In this document: one piece after another, positions 14,362 to 23,509 of the stretch | Position numbering within the stretch: the stretch's first letter is position 1 | Layout: every line of letters starts with the position of its first letter | NCBI GenBank assembly: GCA_002359635.1 | Contig: DENJ01000056.1 | Span: 20,218 to 62,242 of the forward strand | DNA length: 42,025 nucleotides | Reading direction: 5' to 3' | From: Burkholderiales bacterium UBA2647 | GTDB lineage: Bacteria; Pseudomonadota; Gammaproteobacteria; Burkholderiales; Burkholderiaceae_E | Position numbers and translations under genes: made by a program | The notes under the pieces: model-generated | Told to the model about the DNA's origin: nothing | Database searches by the model: none | What the model saw: the letters and a program-made list of their open reading frames with translations, nothing else

Positions 14362-15363
14362 GTGGCTCATCGTCCTGTCCTGCTCGGCGCAGCGATTGAT
14401 GCGCTGCGCATCCAGGACCAAGGCACTTATCTGGACGCCACTTTTGGCCGCGGCGGCCACGCGAGGGCCATTTTTTCAGCGCTTGGGGCGGGGGGGCGCT
14501 TGATTGCCTTCGACCGCGATCCGCAGGCCATTGCCTTTGCCGCAGGCTTACCTCAGGCCTGGCAGCTGCCCGAGCGTGGTGCCACCTTCACGCTCGTGCA
14601 CACGCGTTTTGCAGCGCTATCGGCGGTGCTCGATCAGCTCGGGGTTGCGCAACTGGATGGTGTGCTGTTTGATCTTGGCGTTTCTTCGCCGCAGCTTGAT
14701 CAGGCCGAGCGTGGTTTCAGTTTCAGGTTGGACGGGCCGCTGGATATGCGTATGAATCCGCAAGAGGGTTTGAGCGCGAGGCAGTGGCTGCGCGAAGCGA
14801 GCAGCGGCGAAATTGAAGCCGTGTTACGTGATTTTGGCGACGAGCGACAGGCAAGAGCGATTGCGCAAGCGATCAAGGCGCGTTTTGACACCGAGGGCGA
14901 AGCGGCCCTTCAGACAACCGGCGAACTGGCAACCCTGATCCATCAGGTTTTGCGACGCCGGGGTGTGCGTCGGGATGATGGCAAAGACCTGGCCACCCGG
15001 AGCTTTCAAGCGATTCGCATGCAGGTGAACCAGGAACTCGAGGAAATCGAGGTCGGCCTCAAACAGGCGCTTGACCGACTAGCCTCCAAAGCCTGTATGG
15101 CGGTGATCAGTTTTCACTCGATTGAAGACCGAAGCGTTAAACAATTTTTTGCGCGACATAGCGGCGGGATGGCTGAACGGGACCCGGTCACCGGTGCGGT
15201 TCGCCAAGCTGACTGGCCGCTTGAATCGGTGCAACGCCATTTGCCCGATGCGCAAGACCTTCAAGACAATCCGCGCGCGCGTTCGGCAGTGTTGCGTTTT
15301 GCCTATAAGACATCAGGTGGCGCGGCTTTGAAGGCCCGTCGCGAGCGCCAGGGGGACTTCTGA
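14362..15363 (+). CDS. rsmH: 16S rRNA (cytosine1402-N4)-methyltransferase RsmH (MraW)
   Basis: Methylates N4 of C1402 in 16S rRNA, at the ribosomal P site, using S-adenosylmethionine. The protein has 333 residues. The SAM motif is YLDATFGRGGHARA (23-36), followed by LIAFDRDPQAIA, the LDGVLFDLGVSSPQLD block, the FSFRLDGPLDMRMN block, the helical insertion domain, and the C-terminal MAVISFHSIEDRSVKQFF motif. The start is GTG at 14362, with GGGAGG ending 10 nt upstream; this gives MAHRPVLLGAAIDAL, matching the HTTVLLDEAV start of E. coli. A longer in-frame reading back to 14035 would cover most of mraZ and is rejected. The stop and the ftsL start share one base (TGATG). Confidence 0.97.
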   Translation: MAHRPVLLGAAIDALRIQDQGTYLDATFGRGGHARAIFSALGAGGRLIAFDRDPQAIAFAAGLPQAWQLPERGATFTLVHTRFAALSAVLDQLGVAQLDGVLFDLGVSSPQLDQAERGFSFRLDGPLDMRMNPQEGLSARQWLREASSGEIEAVLRDFGDERQARAIAQAIKARFDTEGEAALQTTGELATLIHQVLRRRGVRRDDGKDLATRSFQAIRMQVNQELEEIEVGLKQALDRLASKACMAVISFHSIEDRSVKQFFARHSGGMAERDPVTGAVRQADWPLESVQRHLPDAQDLQDNPRARSAVLRFAYKTSGGAALKARRERQGDF

Positions 15364-15752
15364 TGGCCTATCGCCTCAATTTTCTGCTGGTGCTTGCGCT
15401 GATCAGCTGCTCGCTGGCTTTGGTCGACTCGCAACACCGGGCGCGTAAGCTATTTATCGACTTGGAACGTGCCCAGACACGGAGCAAAGAGCTCGATATC
15501 CAATGGAAGCAGTTGCAGCTTGATCAGTTGCAGCTTGCCAAAGCCTCGATGATCGATTTCAGGGCCCGGCGCGATCTGGGCATGATTTCGGCCGCGGCCG
15601 ATCGGACTGTTTACTTGACCATGCCACCAATGGCATTGCGACGACAGGATGCATCGCTTTCGATGGCCGCAGGTGAGGCGGCAGGCAAAGCGGCCGCTCA
15701 AGTTGCTTCGCCGTTGCTCGAGCCACAAACGCCAGGCGGTGCCCGGCCATGA
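15363..15752 (+). CDS. ftsL: Cell division protein FtsL
   Basis: A small bitopic inner-membrane protein that joins FtsQ and FtsB and helps activate the FtsWI septal synthase. It has 129 residues, with a short cytoplasmic N terminus, one membrane span at about 5-22 (LNFLLVLALISCSLALV), then a periplasmic coiled coil from about 30 to 60 (DLERAQTRSKELDIQWKQLQ). The alanine-rich tail after residue 95 is longer than in E. coli and shows no known motif. The identity rests on the span, the coiled coil and the position between rsmH and ftsI; sequence conservation is weak in this family. ATG 15363 overlaps the rsmH stop by one base. The stop at 15750-15752 is overlapped by the ATG of a 5-codon mini-ORF that leads to ftsI. 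Confidence 0.93.
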   Translation: MAYRLNFLLVLALISCSLALVDSQHRARKLFIDLERAQTRSKELDIQWKQLQLDQLQLAKASMIDFRARRDLGMISAAADRTVYLTMPPMALRRQDASLSMAAGEAAGKAAAQVASPLLEPQTPGGARP

Positions 15753-15766
15753 GGCTGTCGCGATGA
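15749..15766 (+). other. Five-codon bridging mini-ORF between ftsL and ftsI
   Basis: ATG 15749 overlaps the ftsL stop as ATGA. The frame reads Met-Arg-Leu-Ser-Arg, then TGA at 15764-15766, which overlaps the ftsI ATG 15763 as a second ATGA. It could pass terminating ribosomes across the 10-nt gap. Its TGAGG also serves as a ribosome site 8 nt before ftsI, which is a simpler explanation. Confidence 0.45.
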
Positions 15767-17679
15767 GCATGCACCAGCAGACATCCGGCCAGGGTTTGGG
15801 CAGCCAAGCGGTGCGCAAACGGCGCCCGCGTGCGGTGTCGATGAATGCCACACCCTTGTTGCAGGTGAAGCTATCAAACCTGCGCTCTAGAATTGCCTTC
15901 TTTTTATTAACGTTGGGTTTTCTTGCGCTCATGGCGAGAGCCGTCTGGCTGCAGGTGATTTCACAAGACTTTCTGCAGCGACAGGGTGAGGTTCGTTATC
16001 AGCGAACCCTAGAGCTGCCTGCCTCAAGAGGCAAAATTCTTGACCGAAACGGCAATACGCTGGCAACCAGTTTGCCGGCAAGCGCTGTTTGGGTGAATCC
16101 GCCCGAATTTCGCGCAAGCGATCAGCAACTGGCGCAGCTTGCGAAGTTGCTCGGGATGCGTCTGGGGGACATTAAACAAAGGGTCGCCCAAGAGGAAAAG
16201 ACCTTTGTTTATCTGAAACGCCAGGTTGATGCCGACGTCGCCCGTCAGGTTGAAGCGTTGCAAATTTCGGGTTTGCACTTGCGCCGTGAGTACAAGCGCT
16301 ATTACCCCGAGGGCGATACCGCGGCGCATGTGGTGGGCTTTACGAACGTCGAAGACAGTGGCCAGGAAGGGATTGAACTGTCCCGGGAAAAAATGCTTGC
16401 CGGGGTTGCCGGTTCGCGGGTGGTGATTCGGGACCGCCTCGGAAGAATCATCGAAGATGTGCGTGAGGTTCGCGATCCTCAACATGGGCGCGATCTTGCC
16501 TTATCGCTCGATAGCAAGATTCAGTTCATTGCTTTTAATGCGATTCGCGACGCGGTGGACATGCATCGGGCCAAAGCCGCAGCAGCCGTGGTGATTGATG
16601 TGCAAACCGGCGAGTTGCTTGCCTTGGCGAATTGGCCAAGCTACAACCCCAATCAGCGCAGTCATCTCTCGGGCGCTCAGCTGAGAAACCGGGTGATTAC
16701 CGATATTTTCGAGCCCGGCTCGACCATGAAGCCTTTCACGACAGCGCTGGCCCTCGATTCAAACCGGGTGCGTCCGGATAGTACTTTTAACGTCGCGCCA
16801 GGCCGGATGACGATTGGTAGCAACACGATTAACGACGCCCACGCTTACGGCGTGCTGACCGTCGAGCAAATCCTGCAAAAGTCATCGAATGTGGGGACGG
16901 TGAAGATGGCCTTGCAAATGCCGCCCCAGGAAATGTGGCAGCTTTTCACCCAGGTCGGATTTGGTCAGGCACCCGACATCGGTTTTCCGGGTGCTGTGGC
17001 GGGCCGTGTCAGGCCGCATCGCAGCTGGAAACCGATCGAGCAGGCGACCATGTCTTATGGGCACGGGATTTCAGTCTCACTCTTGCAATTGGCAAGGGCT
17101 TACTCGATTTTTGCCCGCGACGGTGAACTGATTCCGGTCACCATGCTTAAACACGCCGATCGGGTCGAAGGTGAGGCCGTCATCCGCAAAGACACGGCCA
17201 AAGCCGTCCGCCATATGCTGGAGTTGGCCGCCGGGCCTGGCGGCACGGCCCCTCAGGCGCAAATCCAGGGCTATCGGGTCGCTGGCAAAACAGGCACTGC
17301 TCACAAACTGGAAAACGGTCGTTATGCCAACAAATATGTGGCGTCTTTTGTGGGTTTTGCACCGGTGTCAGACCCCCGGATCATTGTCGCGGTCATGGTC
17401 GATGAGCCTTCGGCAGGGAAATACTATGGCGGCTTGGTGGCTGCGCCGGTTTTCTCACGAATTGGCGGCGAGAGCTTGCGCGCTTTACGCGTCATGCCCG
17501 ATGCCAACTTGCAAGCCTTTGTGCCAAAGGCCGGGCAAATCAACCTGCAGCCTGCCCAGGAACCTGCGCCACCCGCTGTCACCGTGCAGCAGGAAACCGC
17601 GGCAGCAGCTGAAGGCAGCGACCGTCCCGATGAACTGTCTCAAACCCTTGTTGCAGCGCGGGGGGCGAGCAAACGATGA
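15763..17679 (+). CDS. ftsI: Septal peptidoglycan transpeptidase FtsI (PBP3)
   Basis: Class B penicillin-binding protein that crosslinks septal peptidoglycan with FtsW. The protein is about 638 residues long. A basic cytoplasmic tail is followed by a single membrane span at about residues 45-65 (IAFFLLTLGFLALMARAVWL), the pedestal domain starting at RTLELPASRGKILDRNG, and the transpeptidase domain. The active site has Ser320 and Lys323 in EPGSTMKPF, Ser374-Ser375-Asn376 in KSSNVG, and Lys509-Thr510-Gly511 in GKTGTAHK. The C-terminal tail after about 590 is Ala/Glu/Pro rich. ATG 15763 is used: GAGG lies 8 nt upstream and it follows the ftsL stop directly. An in-frame reading from 15649 would overlap ftsL by about 100 nt. 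The stop overlaps murE as ATGA. Confidence 0.97.
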   Translation: MSMHQQTSGQGLGSQAVRKRRPRAVSMNATPLLQVKLSNLRSRIAFFLLTLGFLALMARAVWLQVISQDFLQRQGEVRYQRTLELPASRGKILDRNGNTLATSLPASAVWVNPPEFRASDQQLAQLAKLLGMRLGDIKQRVAQEEKTFVYLKRQVDADVARQVEALQISGLHLRREYKRYYPEGDTAAHVVGFTNVEDSGQEGIELSREKMLAGVAGSRVVIRDRLGRIIEDVREVRDPQHGRDLALSLDSKIQFIAFNAIRDAVDMHRAKAAAAVVIDVQTGELLALANWPSYNPNQRSHLSGAQLRNRVITDIFEPGSTMKPFTTALALDSNRVRPDSTFNVAPGRMTIGSNTINDAHAYGVLTVEQILQKSSNVGTVKMALQMPPQEMWQLFTQVGFGQAPDIGFPGAVAGRVRPHRSWKPIEQATMSYGHGISVSLLQLARAYSIFARDGELIPVTMLKHADRVEGEAVIRKDTAKAVRHMLELAAGPGGTAPQAQIQGYRVAGKTGTAHKLENGRYANKYVASFVGFAPVSDPRIIVAVMVDEPSAGKYYGGLVAAPVFSRIGGESLRALRVMPDANLQAFVPKAGQINLQPAQEPAPPAVTVQQETAAAAEGSDRPDELSQTLVAARGASKR

Positions 17680-19280
17680 CGATGCGCGCGCCGGCAGCGG
17701 CTCCATGGACATCGGTGTTGCATTGGCTGAGGCAAAAGGCTGCGCCGGGCGCGAGGTTACGCTCCGATAGTCGGATGGTGCAAGCAGGCGATATTTTTTT
17801 TGCGCTTCCCGGTTTGCGCAGTCAGCCGCAAACTTACGTGGACGATGCCCTCAAGCGCGGCGCAAGTGCTGTGCTCCTGGCCGAGGCTCCGGGCGACCCC
17901 TTGCACAGTGCTGTGTTGCCGCTTCCCGCGCTTGCATCGGTTGCGGGCGAGCTTGCCGCGGCCTATCTTGACTACCCTTCTCGCCGCCTCCCCGTCGTCG
18001 CCGTCACCGGTACCAATGGGAAAACCAGCGTGTCACACTGGATCGCACAAGCCTGGCCTGAACCTGCTGCGGTGATCGGAACGCTTGGCGCGGGCTTCAT
18101 TGCTGAGGCCAAGCCGCTTGAGACCTTTGGCTTAACAACCCCGGACGCGGTACGTCTGCAGCAATTGCTCGCTGATTTGGCCGAACAGGGGGCAAGTCTC
18201 ATTGCGATTGAAGCCTCATCGATCGGCTTGGACCAGGGTCGCTTGCAAGGCCTGGAGCCGGCGGTCGCCGTGTTCACGAATCTGAGCCGTGACCATCTGG
18301 ACTATCACCCTGATATGCAAGCTTATGCGCAGGCTAAGGCAAGCCTCTTTGCCATGCTGGGTGCGGGCCTGGCCAAGGCAGGCGAAGCACCAAGTCTTGC
18401 TCAGGCCGTGATTAATGCCGACGATAGATGGGCTCTGCGCATGATCGAGGCCTGTCCGCCGGGCTGTCCCCTGTGGTTTTACAGCGTGCAGGATAGCCCT
18501 GCAGCTGCCAAGGCGCTGGCATCAACACATCAGGCCTATTTGCTGTGGGCTGCGTATACCCCGGCCGATCATCAATCGATGTTGCGCTGGTCGCTCTTTG
18601 AACCGGGCAATCCCGAGGCTTGCGATCAGGGGTGCCTTCAACTGGGACTGATGGGACGGTTCAACGCAGCCAATGCGCTGGCGGTGGCTTGCACCCTGAT
18701 GGCGCTCGGGCAGCAGCCCCAGGATGCGATCGCATCGCTGAGCCTGCTCAAACCCGTGCCGGGCCGGATGCAATGCATCGGCAGTTCAGCAACGCCGCTT
18801 GTGGTGATCGACTATGCGCACACGCCTGACGCTGTTCAACAAGTGCTTCTGGCGCTGAGACCGGTTGCCGAGCAGCGTCAGGGTCGATTGCATTGTTTGC
18901 TCGGTGCCGGTGGCGATCGTGATCCGGGCAAACGTCATGACATGGGTGCGCAAGCAATCGGCGCCGCTGACACGCTGTATCTCACCAGCGATAATCCAAG
19001 GTACGAAGACCCGGGCGCGATTTGCGAGGCGTTGAAAGCGGGGGCGCTGAGCGCTTGCCCCGAGGCACTTCAAGGCGGCAAGCGCTTGCATGTTGAACTC
19101 GACCGGGCGGTGGCGATTGATCAAGTCATTGCCAAGGCTGGGGCCTGCGATGTGATTCTGCTTGCTGGTAAAGGTCATGAAAACTATCAGGAAATCCGCG
19201 GGCAACGTCTGGATTTCGACGATCAGACCGTCGCCCGACAAGCTTTAATGACCCACTGGTCACTGGCGGGGCAAGCTTGA
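17676..19280 (+). CDS. murE: UDP-MurNAc-L-Ala-D-Glu:meso-diaminopimelate ligase MurE
   Basis: Cytoplasmic Mur ligase that adds the third stem-peptide residue using ATP. The 534-residue protein has the ATP-binding loop TGTNGKTS (111-118), the LSRDHLDYH block, and the C-terminal domain with LLGAGGDRDPGKR. Asp439-Asn440-Pro441-Arg442 is the DNPR motif that selects meso-diaminopimelate over lysine, so the murein is of the usual Gram-negative type. The N-terminal domain starts with SDSRMVQAGDIFFALPG, which binds the UDP part. The ATG at 17676 overlaps the ftsI stop by 4 nt and the stop overlaps the murF start by one base, so it is coupled on both sides. It is somewhat longer than E. coli MurE (495). 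Confidence 0.97.
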   Translation: MTMRAPAAAPWTSVLHWLRQKAAPGARLRSDSRMVQAGDIFFALPGLRSQPQTYVDDALKRGASAVLLAEAPGDPLHSAVLPLPALASVAGELAAAYLDYPSRRLPVVAVTGTNGKTSVSHWIAQAWPEPAAVIGTLGAGFIAEAKPLETFGLTTPDAVRLQQLLADLAEQGASLIAIEASSIGLDQGRLQGLEPAVAVFTNLSRDHLDYHPDMQAYAQAKASLFAMLGAGLAKAGEAPSLAQAVINADDRWALRMIEACPPGCPLWFYSVQDSPAAAKALASTHQAYLLWAAYTPADHQSMLRWSLFEPGNPEACDQGCLQLGLMGRFNAANALAVACTLMALGQQPQDAIASLSLLKPVPGRMQCIGSSATPLVVIDYAHTPDAVQQVLLALRPVAEQRQGRLHCLLGAGGDRDPGKRHDMGAQAIGAADTLYLTSDNPRYEDPGAICEALKAGALSACPEALQGGKRLHVELDRAVAIDQVIAKAGACDVILLAGKGHENYQEIRGQRLDFDDQTVARQALMTHWSLAGQA

Positions 19281-20689
19281 TGTTTACGCTCGCGCAGGCC
19301 CGGTCGTGGATTGAGGGCGCCAAGCTTGTGGGTGATGCTGACCATCAGGTCTACAGGATTTGTACCGATTCGCGCCTGGCGAAATCGGGTGATTTGTTTG
19401 TACCCCTGGTGGGCGAACGTTTCGACGCCCATGCGTTTATTGGTCAAGTCATCGGTGCAGGCGTCCGGGCCGTGTTAAGTGCACAAAGCTTATCGCCCGA
19501 CGCCTTGATCGACGGTCAGATCCAGCGCGGGGTTATGCATGGCTTACAGGTTCCAGACACCACCATCGCCCTGCAACAACTTGCCGCAGGTTGGCGTCGC
19601 CAGTTCTCATTGCCTGTGATTGCAGTCACCGGTAGCAACGGCAAGACGACGGTCAAAGAGATGATTGCAAGCATTTTGCGGGTTAGTTTTGGCGATGCTG
19701 CGCTGGCAAGTCAGGGAAATTTAAATAACGGTTATGGCGTCCCGATGTCGGTGCTAAGGCTCAGGGCGACCCATCGCGCGGCAGTGTTTGAGTTGGGCAT
19801 TAATCAGGTTGGTGAAATGGCTCAGCTTTGTCCGATTGCGCAACCGACCCTGACCTTGGTGAATAACGCACAGCGCGAGCACCAGGAGTTTTTGCATGGC
19901 GTTGAGGCCTCGGCAAGAGAAAATGGTGCGGCCATCAGCCAGTTGCAAGCCGATGGGATCGCCGTGTTCCCAGGGGATGATCAATGCGCACCGATCTGGC
20001 AGTCCTTGGCCGGCAACCGTCGCTGTGTTTGCTTTGGCTGGCATGATCACTGGCCTGTTCATGCCACGGCGCTGACTGCAAACAGCTTCCGTTTGCATAG
20101 TCATGGGCGTGATGGGATGGTTAGGCTGCGTATCGTGGGCCGGCACAATATTCGCAACGCGATGGCTGCCGCTGCCTGCTGTCAGGCCATCGGTATCAGT
20201 TTTGAGAGCATTGTGACGGGTTTGGAGCAGTTTGAGCCGGTCGGTGGCCGTTTGCGACAGATTCCGCTGCACGCCCAAGCCTTGCTCATTGACGACAGCT
20301 ACAACGCCAATCCCGATTCGGTTCGGGCCGCGATCGATGTGCTCGCAGGCATGGCGGGTGAACGCTTCCTGGTACTTGGCGATATGGGGGAGGTTGGTGA
20401 ACAGGGCGATGTCTTTCACGAGGAAGTGGGCGTTTATGCGCGCACCTGCGGGATCGATCAATTGTGGTTGCTTGGCGATGCCACCCGCGATAGTGCCAAG
20501 GGTTTTGGCGAAAAAGCGAGACATTTCGGAGACGATGTGCAGGCCTTGATCGAGGCGCTCGCTGCAGTGCTCGATCCCGACCATAGGCCGCGCAAGGCCA
20601 CGGTCCTGGTAAAAGGTTCGCGCTTCATGGCCATGGAACGCGTGGTGAAAGCGCTCACCGAGGATCAACACGTGAAGGTGGCCTTGTAA
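19280..20689 (+). CDS. murF: UDP-MurNAc-tripeptide:D-Ala-D-Ala ligase MurF
   Basis: Adds D-Ala-D-Ala to the UDP-MurNAc tripeptide to complete the pentapeptide precursor. The 469-residue protein has the three Mur ligase domains: an N-terminal UDP-binding part with [18 protein letters not shown], the ATP loop [13 protein letters not shown] starting at about 116, the [10 protein letters not shown] block that is typical of MurF, and the C-terminal [19 protein letters not shown] 19280 overlaps the murE TGA by one base; TTG 19277 is in frame but would need to be read before the murE stop. The stop TAA shares its last base with the mraY ATG. A 305-codon open frame on the opposite strand here is a codon-bias shadow. 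Confidence 0.97.
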   Translation: MFTLAQARSWIEGAKLVGDADHQVYRICTDSRLAKSGDLFVPLVGERFDAHAFIGQVIGAGVRAVLSAQSLSPDALIDGQIQRGVMHGLQVPDTTIALQQLAAGWRRQFSLPVIAVTGSNGKTTVKEMIASILRVSFGDAALASQGNLNNGYGVPMSVLRLRATHRAAVFELGINQVGEMAQLCPIAQPTLTLVNNAQREHQEFLHGVEASARENGAAISQLQADGIAVFPGDDQCAPIWQSLAGNRRCVCFGWHDHWPVHATALTANSFRLHSHGRDGMVRLRIVGRHNIRNAMAAAACCQAIGISFESIVTGLEQFEPVGGRLRQIPLHAQALLIDDSYNANPDSVRAAIDVLAGMAGERFLVLGDMGEVGEQGDVFHEEVGVYARTCGIDQLWLLGDATRDSAKGFGEKARHFGDDVQALIEALAAVLDPDHRPRKATVLVKGSRFMAMERVVKALTEDQHVKVAL

Positions 20690-21858
20690 TGCTGCTCGAA
20701 CTCGCTCAATGGCTTGCCAAGGATATTCGTGCTTTCTCGGTGTTCAACTACATCACCTTGAGAGCTGCCCTGGCGACGCTTACCGCGCTTGCCTTCGGCC
20801 TACTCTTGGGGCCCTGGGTGATCCGACGGCTGGCAGCGCTGAAAATCGGCCAGACCGTGCGCGACGATGGTCCACAAACCCACTTGGTTAAAAAGGGCAC
20901 CCCAACCATGGGCGGGGCTTTGATCCTGCTCGTGCTCGGGATTTCGACCCTGCTGTGGGCTGATCTTGATAACCGCTTTATTTGGATCGTGCTCCTGGTG
21001 ACCTTTGGCTTTGGCTGGATCGGTTGGATTGACGATTACCGCAAGGTGGTCCATCGCGATCCGCAAGGGATGCCCGCGCGGGAAAAATACTTCTGGCAGT
21101 CACTAATCGGGGTGCTCGCTGCGGTGTGGCTTGCTTTTGCGGTTCCCGCTCAAAGCAACAGCGAAGCGCTCAGCCTTTTTCTTCGCTGGGTCGAGTCGGG
21201 GCTCGATATGGATTTGCCGCCGCGTGCTGATCTGATCGTGCCTTTTTTCAAAAATGTCGCCTACCCGCTTGGCGTGCTCGGCTTCATGATTCTGAGTTAC
21301 TTCGTGATTGTGGGCACAAGCAATGCCGTCAACCTCACCGACGGGGCTGACGGCCTGGCAACCATGCCCACGGTGATGGTGGGCAGTGCGCTCGGGGTGT
21401 TTGCCTATGTGACAGGCCACGCCGTTTTTGCCAAATACTTGTTGATTCCTCATGTGCCCGGGGCCGGTGAATTGACGGTGTTTTGCGGGGCGCTGGCAGG
21501 CGCAGGCTTGGCCTTCTTATGGTTCAACGCTTACCCCGCTCAGGTGTTCATGGGCGATGTCGGCGCGCTTGCACTTGGCGGTGCCTTGGGCACGGTCGCC
21601 GTGATCGTGCGCCAGGAAATCGTCTTGTTCATCATGGGCGGCGTTTTTGTCGCTGAGACGATTTCAGTGATGTTGCAGGTCGGTTGGTTCAAATACACCA
21701 AGCGGCGATATGGCGAAGGGCGGCGGATTTTTCGCATGGCGCCTTTGCACCACCACTTCGAGGTGGGCGGTGTGAGCGAGTCGCAAGTGGTGGTGCGCTT
21801 TTGGATCGTGACGATGATGCTGGTGTTGTTTGGTCTTTCAACGCTGAAATTGCGCTGA
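20689..21858 (+). CDS. mraY: Phospho-N-acetylmuramoyl-pentapeptide transferase MraY
   Basis: Integral inner-membrane enzyme that transfers phospho-MurNAc-pentapeptide from UDP to undecaprenyl phosphate, making lipid I. The 389-residue, roughly ten-span protein has the catalytic Asp115-Asp116 in WIDDYRK, the metal and uridine loop [11 protein letters not shown] starting at Asn215 with Asp218 and Asp221, and the cytoplasmic triple histidine His354-356 in PLHHHFE. The early segment [10 protein letters not shown] is also diagnostic. GAAGGTGG lies about 8 nt before the ATG, inside the end of murF. The start shares one base with the murF stop, and murD begins one base after the stop. Length is slightly above E. 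coli MraY (360), from the [20 protein letters not shown] periplasmic loop. Confidence 0.98.
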   Translation: MLLELAQWLAKDIRAFSVFNYITLRAALATLTALAFGLLLGPWVIRRLAALKIGQTVRDDGPQTHLVKKGTPTMGGALILLVLGISTLLWADLDNRFIWIVLLVTFGFGWIGWIDDYRKVVHRDPQGMPAREKYFWQSLIGVLAAVWLAFAVPAQSNSEALSLFLRWVESGLDMDLPPRADLIVPFFKNVAYPLGVLGFMILSYFVIVGTSNAVNLTDGADGLATMPTVMVGSALGVFAYVTGHAVFAKYLLIPHVPGAGELTVFCGALAGAGLAFLWFNAYPAQVFMGDVGALALGGALGTVAVIVRQEIVLFIMGGVFVAETISVMLQVGWFKYTKRRYGEGRRIFRMAPLHHHFEVGGVSESQVVVRFWIVTMMLVLFGLSTLKLR

Positions 21859-21859
21859 G

Positions 21860-23509
21860 ATGAAAGCCGATAAACCGTCCAGATCAGACGCCGCTGAAGC
21901 GGGCAAGTCCGTGCAAGCCTTGCATCCGGCCGTTCGCCCATTGATGGAGCCCTTACATTGGGCGGGCCAGCAAGTACTGGTGCTTGGCACAGGCGAATCC
22001 GGTCAGGCGATGGTTGCCTGGCTATTGCGTTGCGGTGCCAAGGTGAAACTTGCCGATACCCGCAGCGACCCGCCGGGCGCAGCCAAGCTGCTTGAAGCGC
22101 ATCCAGGCATCTCGACATACTTCGGCGATCCGCAAGCGTCCTGGCTCGATGGCATTGACCTCTTGGCCTGGTCGCCTGGCGTGTCGATTGAACAAGGCCC
22201 TGGGGCAGAACTTGCGCAATGGGCACAGGCGCGCGCGATACCGGTTGCCGGGGAAATCGAATGGTTTGCGCAGGCGCTGGCAAGGCTTCGCCAACGCGGT
22301 TATCAGCCGGCACTTGTGGCAGTGACTGGCACCAATGGCAAAACCACAACCGTCAGCCTGCTCGCCAAGCTTTGTGAGGCGGCGAATCGTCGGGTCGCCC
22401 TGGCGGGCAATGTGTCGCCCGCCGCCCTGCGCGCACTCATCGATGTTCTCGATCTTGCAGGTTTGAGTGCCGAAGATTGGCATCGGGACACCGCGCTTTC
22501 GGAGTCGGTGATCAATGCCTTGCCGCAGGTCTGGGTGCTCGAGCTATCGAGCTTTCAGCTTTCGCTTTGCAGCAGCTTGCAAGCCGACGCCAGTGCGCTA
22601 CTTAACTTGAGTCCCGATCACCTTGATTGGCACGCCTCGATGGATCACTATGCGGCGGCCAAACAGCAGATTTTTCAACCCTCGGGTTTGGCGGTGTATT
22701 CGCGTGATGATCCAGCGACCGAACCGAGGTCTCGGGCCGTGCTCAAGCGGGTGAGTTTTGGCAGGTCGCTGCCGCAAAAACTCGGCGATTTTGGCGTGGC
22801 GCAAATGCAGGGTCTGCCTTGGCTGGTTGAAGCGCTTGCCCAGGATGAGGGCGGCGGACGCAGGCGACGCAGCGAGCCCACAGCATTCAGGCTACGGCCC
22901 CTGATGCCTGCCGACGCATTGCGGATGCGTGGTCATCACAATCGGGCCAACGCACTGGCTGCGCTGGCCTTGGGTCGTGCCATCGGTTTGCCGATGGCCG
23001 CAATGCTGCACGGCTTGCGCCGCTTTGAGGCGGGAGCCCATCGCTGTGAAATCCTGCGGGTGGTTCACGATGTGGTCTACATCGACGATAGCAAGGGCAC
23101 CAACGTCGGGGCGACGGTTGCAGCGTTGCAAGGCCTCGATATGCCATGTCACTTGATCGCAGGCGGTGTTGGGAAGGGTCAGGATTTTGCCGCCTTGGGT
23201 GAGGCGATTGTCGAGAAAGCCTTGTCGGTTGCCTTGATTGGTGAAGCGGCCGATGCGATCGAAGCTGCGGTTCGCGATGCGCTTGCTGCCAGCCCGGCAA
23301 AGCTGATTCAAGGCAGCGAAAAAAGTATTGAAATCAGCCGGCACAGCGGTCTCGAAGCGGCGGTGCAAGCCGCCTCACAACGTGCGAGAACCGGTGAGGC
23401 GGTGCTTTTGTCGCCTGCTTGCGCAAGCTTTGACATGTTTCGCGATTACAAGCATCGGGCAGCCCGCTTTGCAAGCGCCATCGATGAGCTTGCCGGAGTG
23501 ATGGCGTGA
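21860..23509 (+). CDS. murD: UDP-MurNAc-L-alanine:D-glutamate ligase MurD (enlarged)
   Basis: Adds D-glutamate to UDP-MurNAc-L-Ala. The UDP-binding domain has [17 protein letters not shown] at about 39-55, the ATP loop is [16 protein letters not shown] starting at about 155, followed by [10 protein letters not shown], the LSPDHLDWH block, the N-x-A-A-L-A block ([14 protein letters not shown]) and the C-terminal [17 protein letters not shown] and [11 protein letters not shown]. At 549 residues it is about 110 longer than E. coli MurD. Extra sequence is an N-terminal hydrophilic stretch of about 34 residues, a loop around residue 145, and an Arg-rich loop near 335-345. The motifs are intact, so it should be active. 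The ATG lies one base after the mraY stop; the stop overlaps ftsW as GTGA. Confidence 0.97.
   Translation: MKADKPSRSDAAEAGKSVQALHPAVRPLMEPLHWAGQQVLVLGTGESGQAMVAWLLRCGAKVKLADTRSDPPGAAKLLEAHPGISTYFGDPQASWLDGIDLLAWSPGVSIEQGPGAELAQWAQARAIPVAGEIEWFAQALARLRQRGYQPALVAVTGTNGKTTTVSLLAKLCEAANRRVALAGNVSPAALRALIDVLDLAGLSAEDWHRDTALSESVINALPQVWVLELSSFQLSLCSSLQADASALLNLSPDHLDWHASMDHYAAAKQQIFQPSGLAVYSRDDPATEPRSRAVLKRVSFGRSLPQKLGDFGVAQMQGLPWLVEALAQDEGGGRRRRSEPTAFRLRPLMPADALRMRGHHNRANALAALALGRAIGLPMAAMLHGLRRFEAGAHRCEILRVVHDVVYIDDSKGTNVGATVAALQGLDMPCHLIAGGVGKGQDFAALGEAIVEKALSVALIGEAADAIEAAVRDALAASPAKLIQGSEKSIEISRHSGLEAAVQAASQRARTGEAVLLSPACASFDMFRDYKHRAARFASAIDELAGVMA

Noticed and set aside
19754..20671. 305-codon minus-strand open frame
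   Set aside because: It lies entirely within murF, has no recognisable domain, and is explained by codon bias in the real gene.
21540..22349. 269-codon minus-strand open frame
   Set aside because: Antisense to mraY and murD, both fully conserved; composition is Arg/Pro/Gln-rich as in shadow frames.
22887..23368. Overlapping minus-strand open frames of 137 and 158 codons
   Set aside because: Both are antisense to murD, whose reading frame is conserved there.
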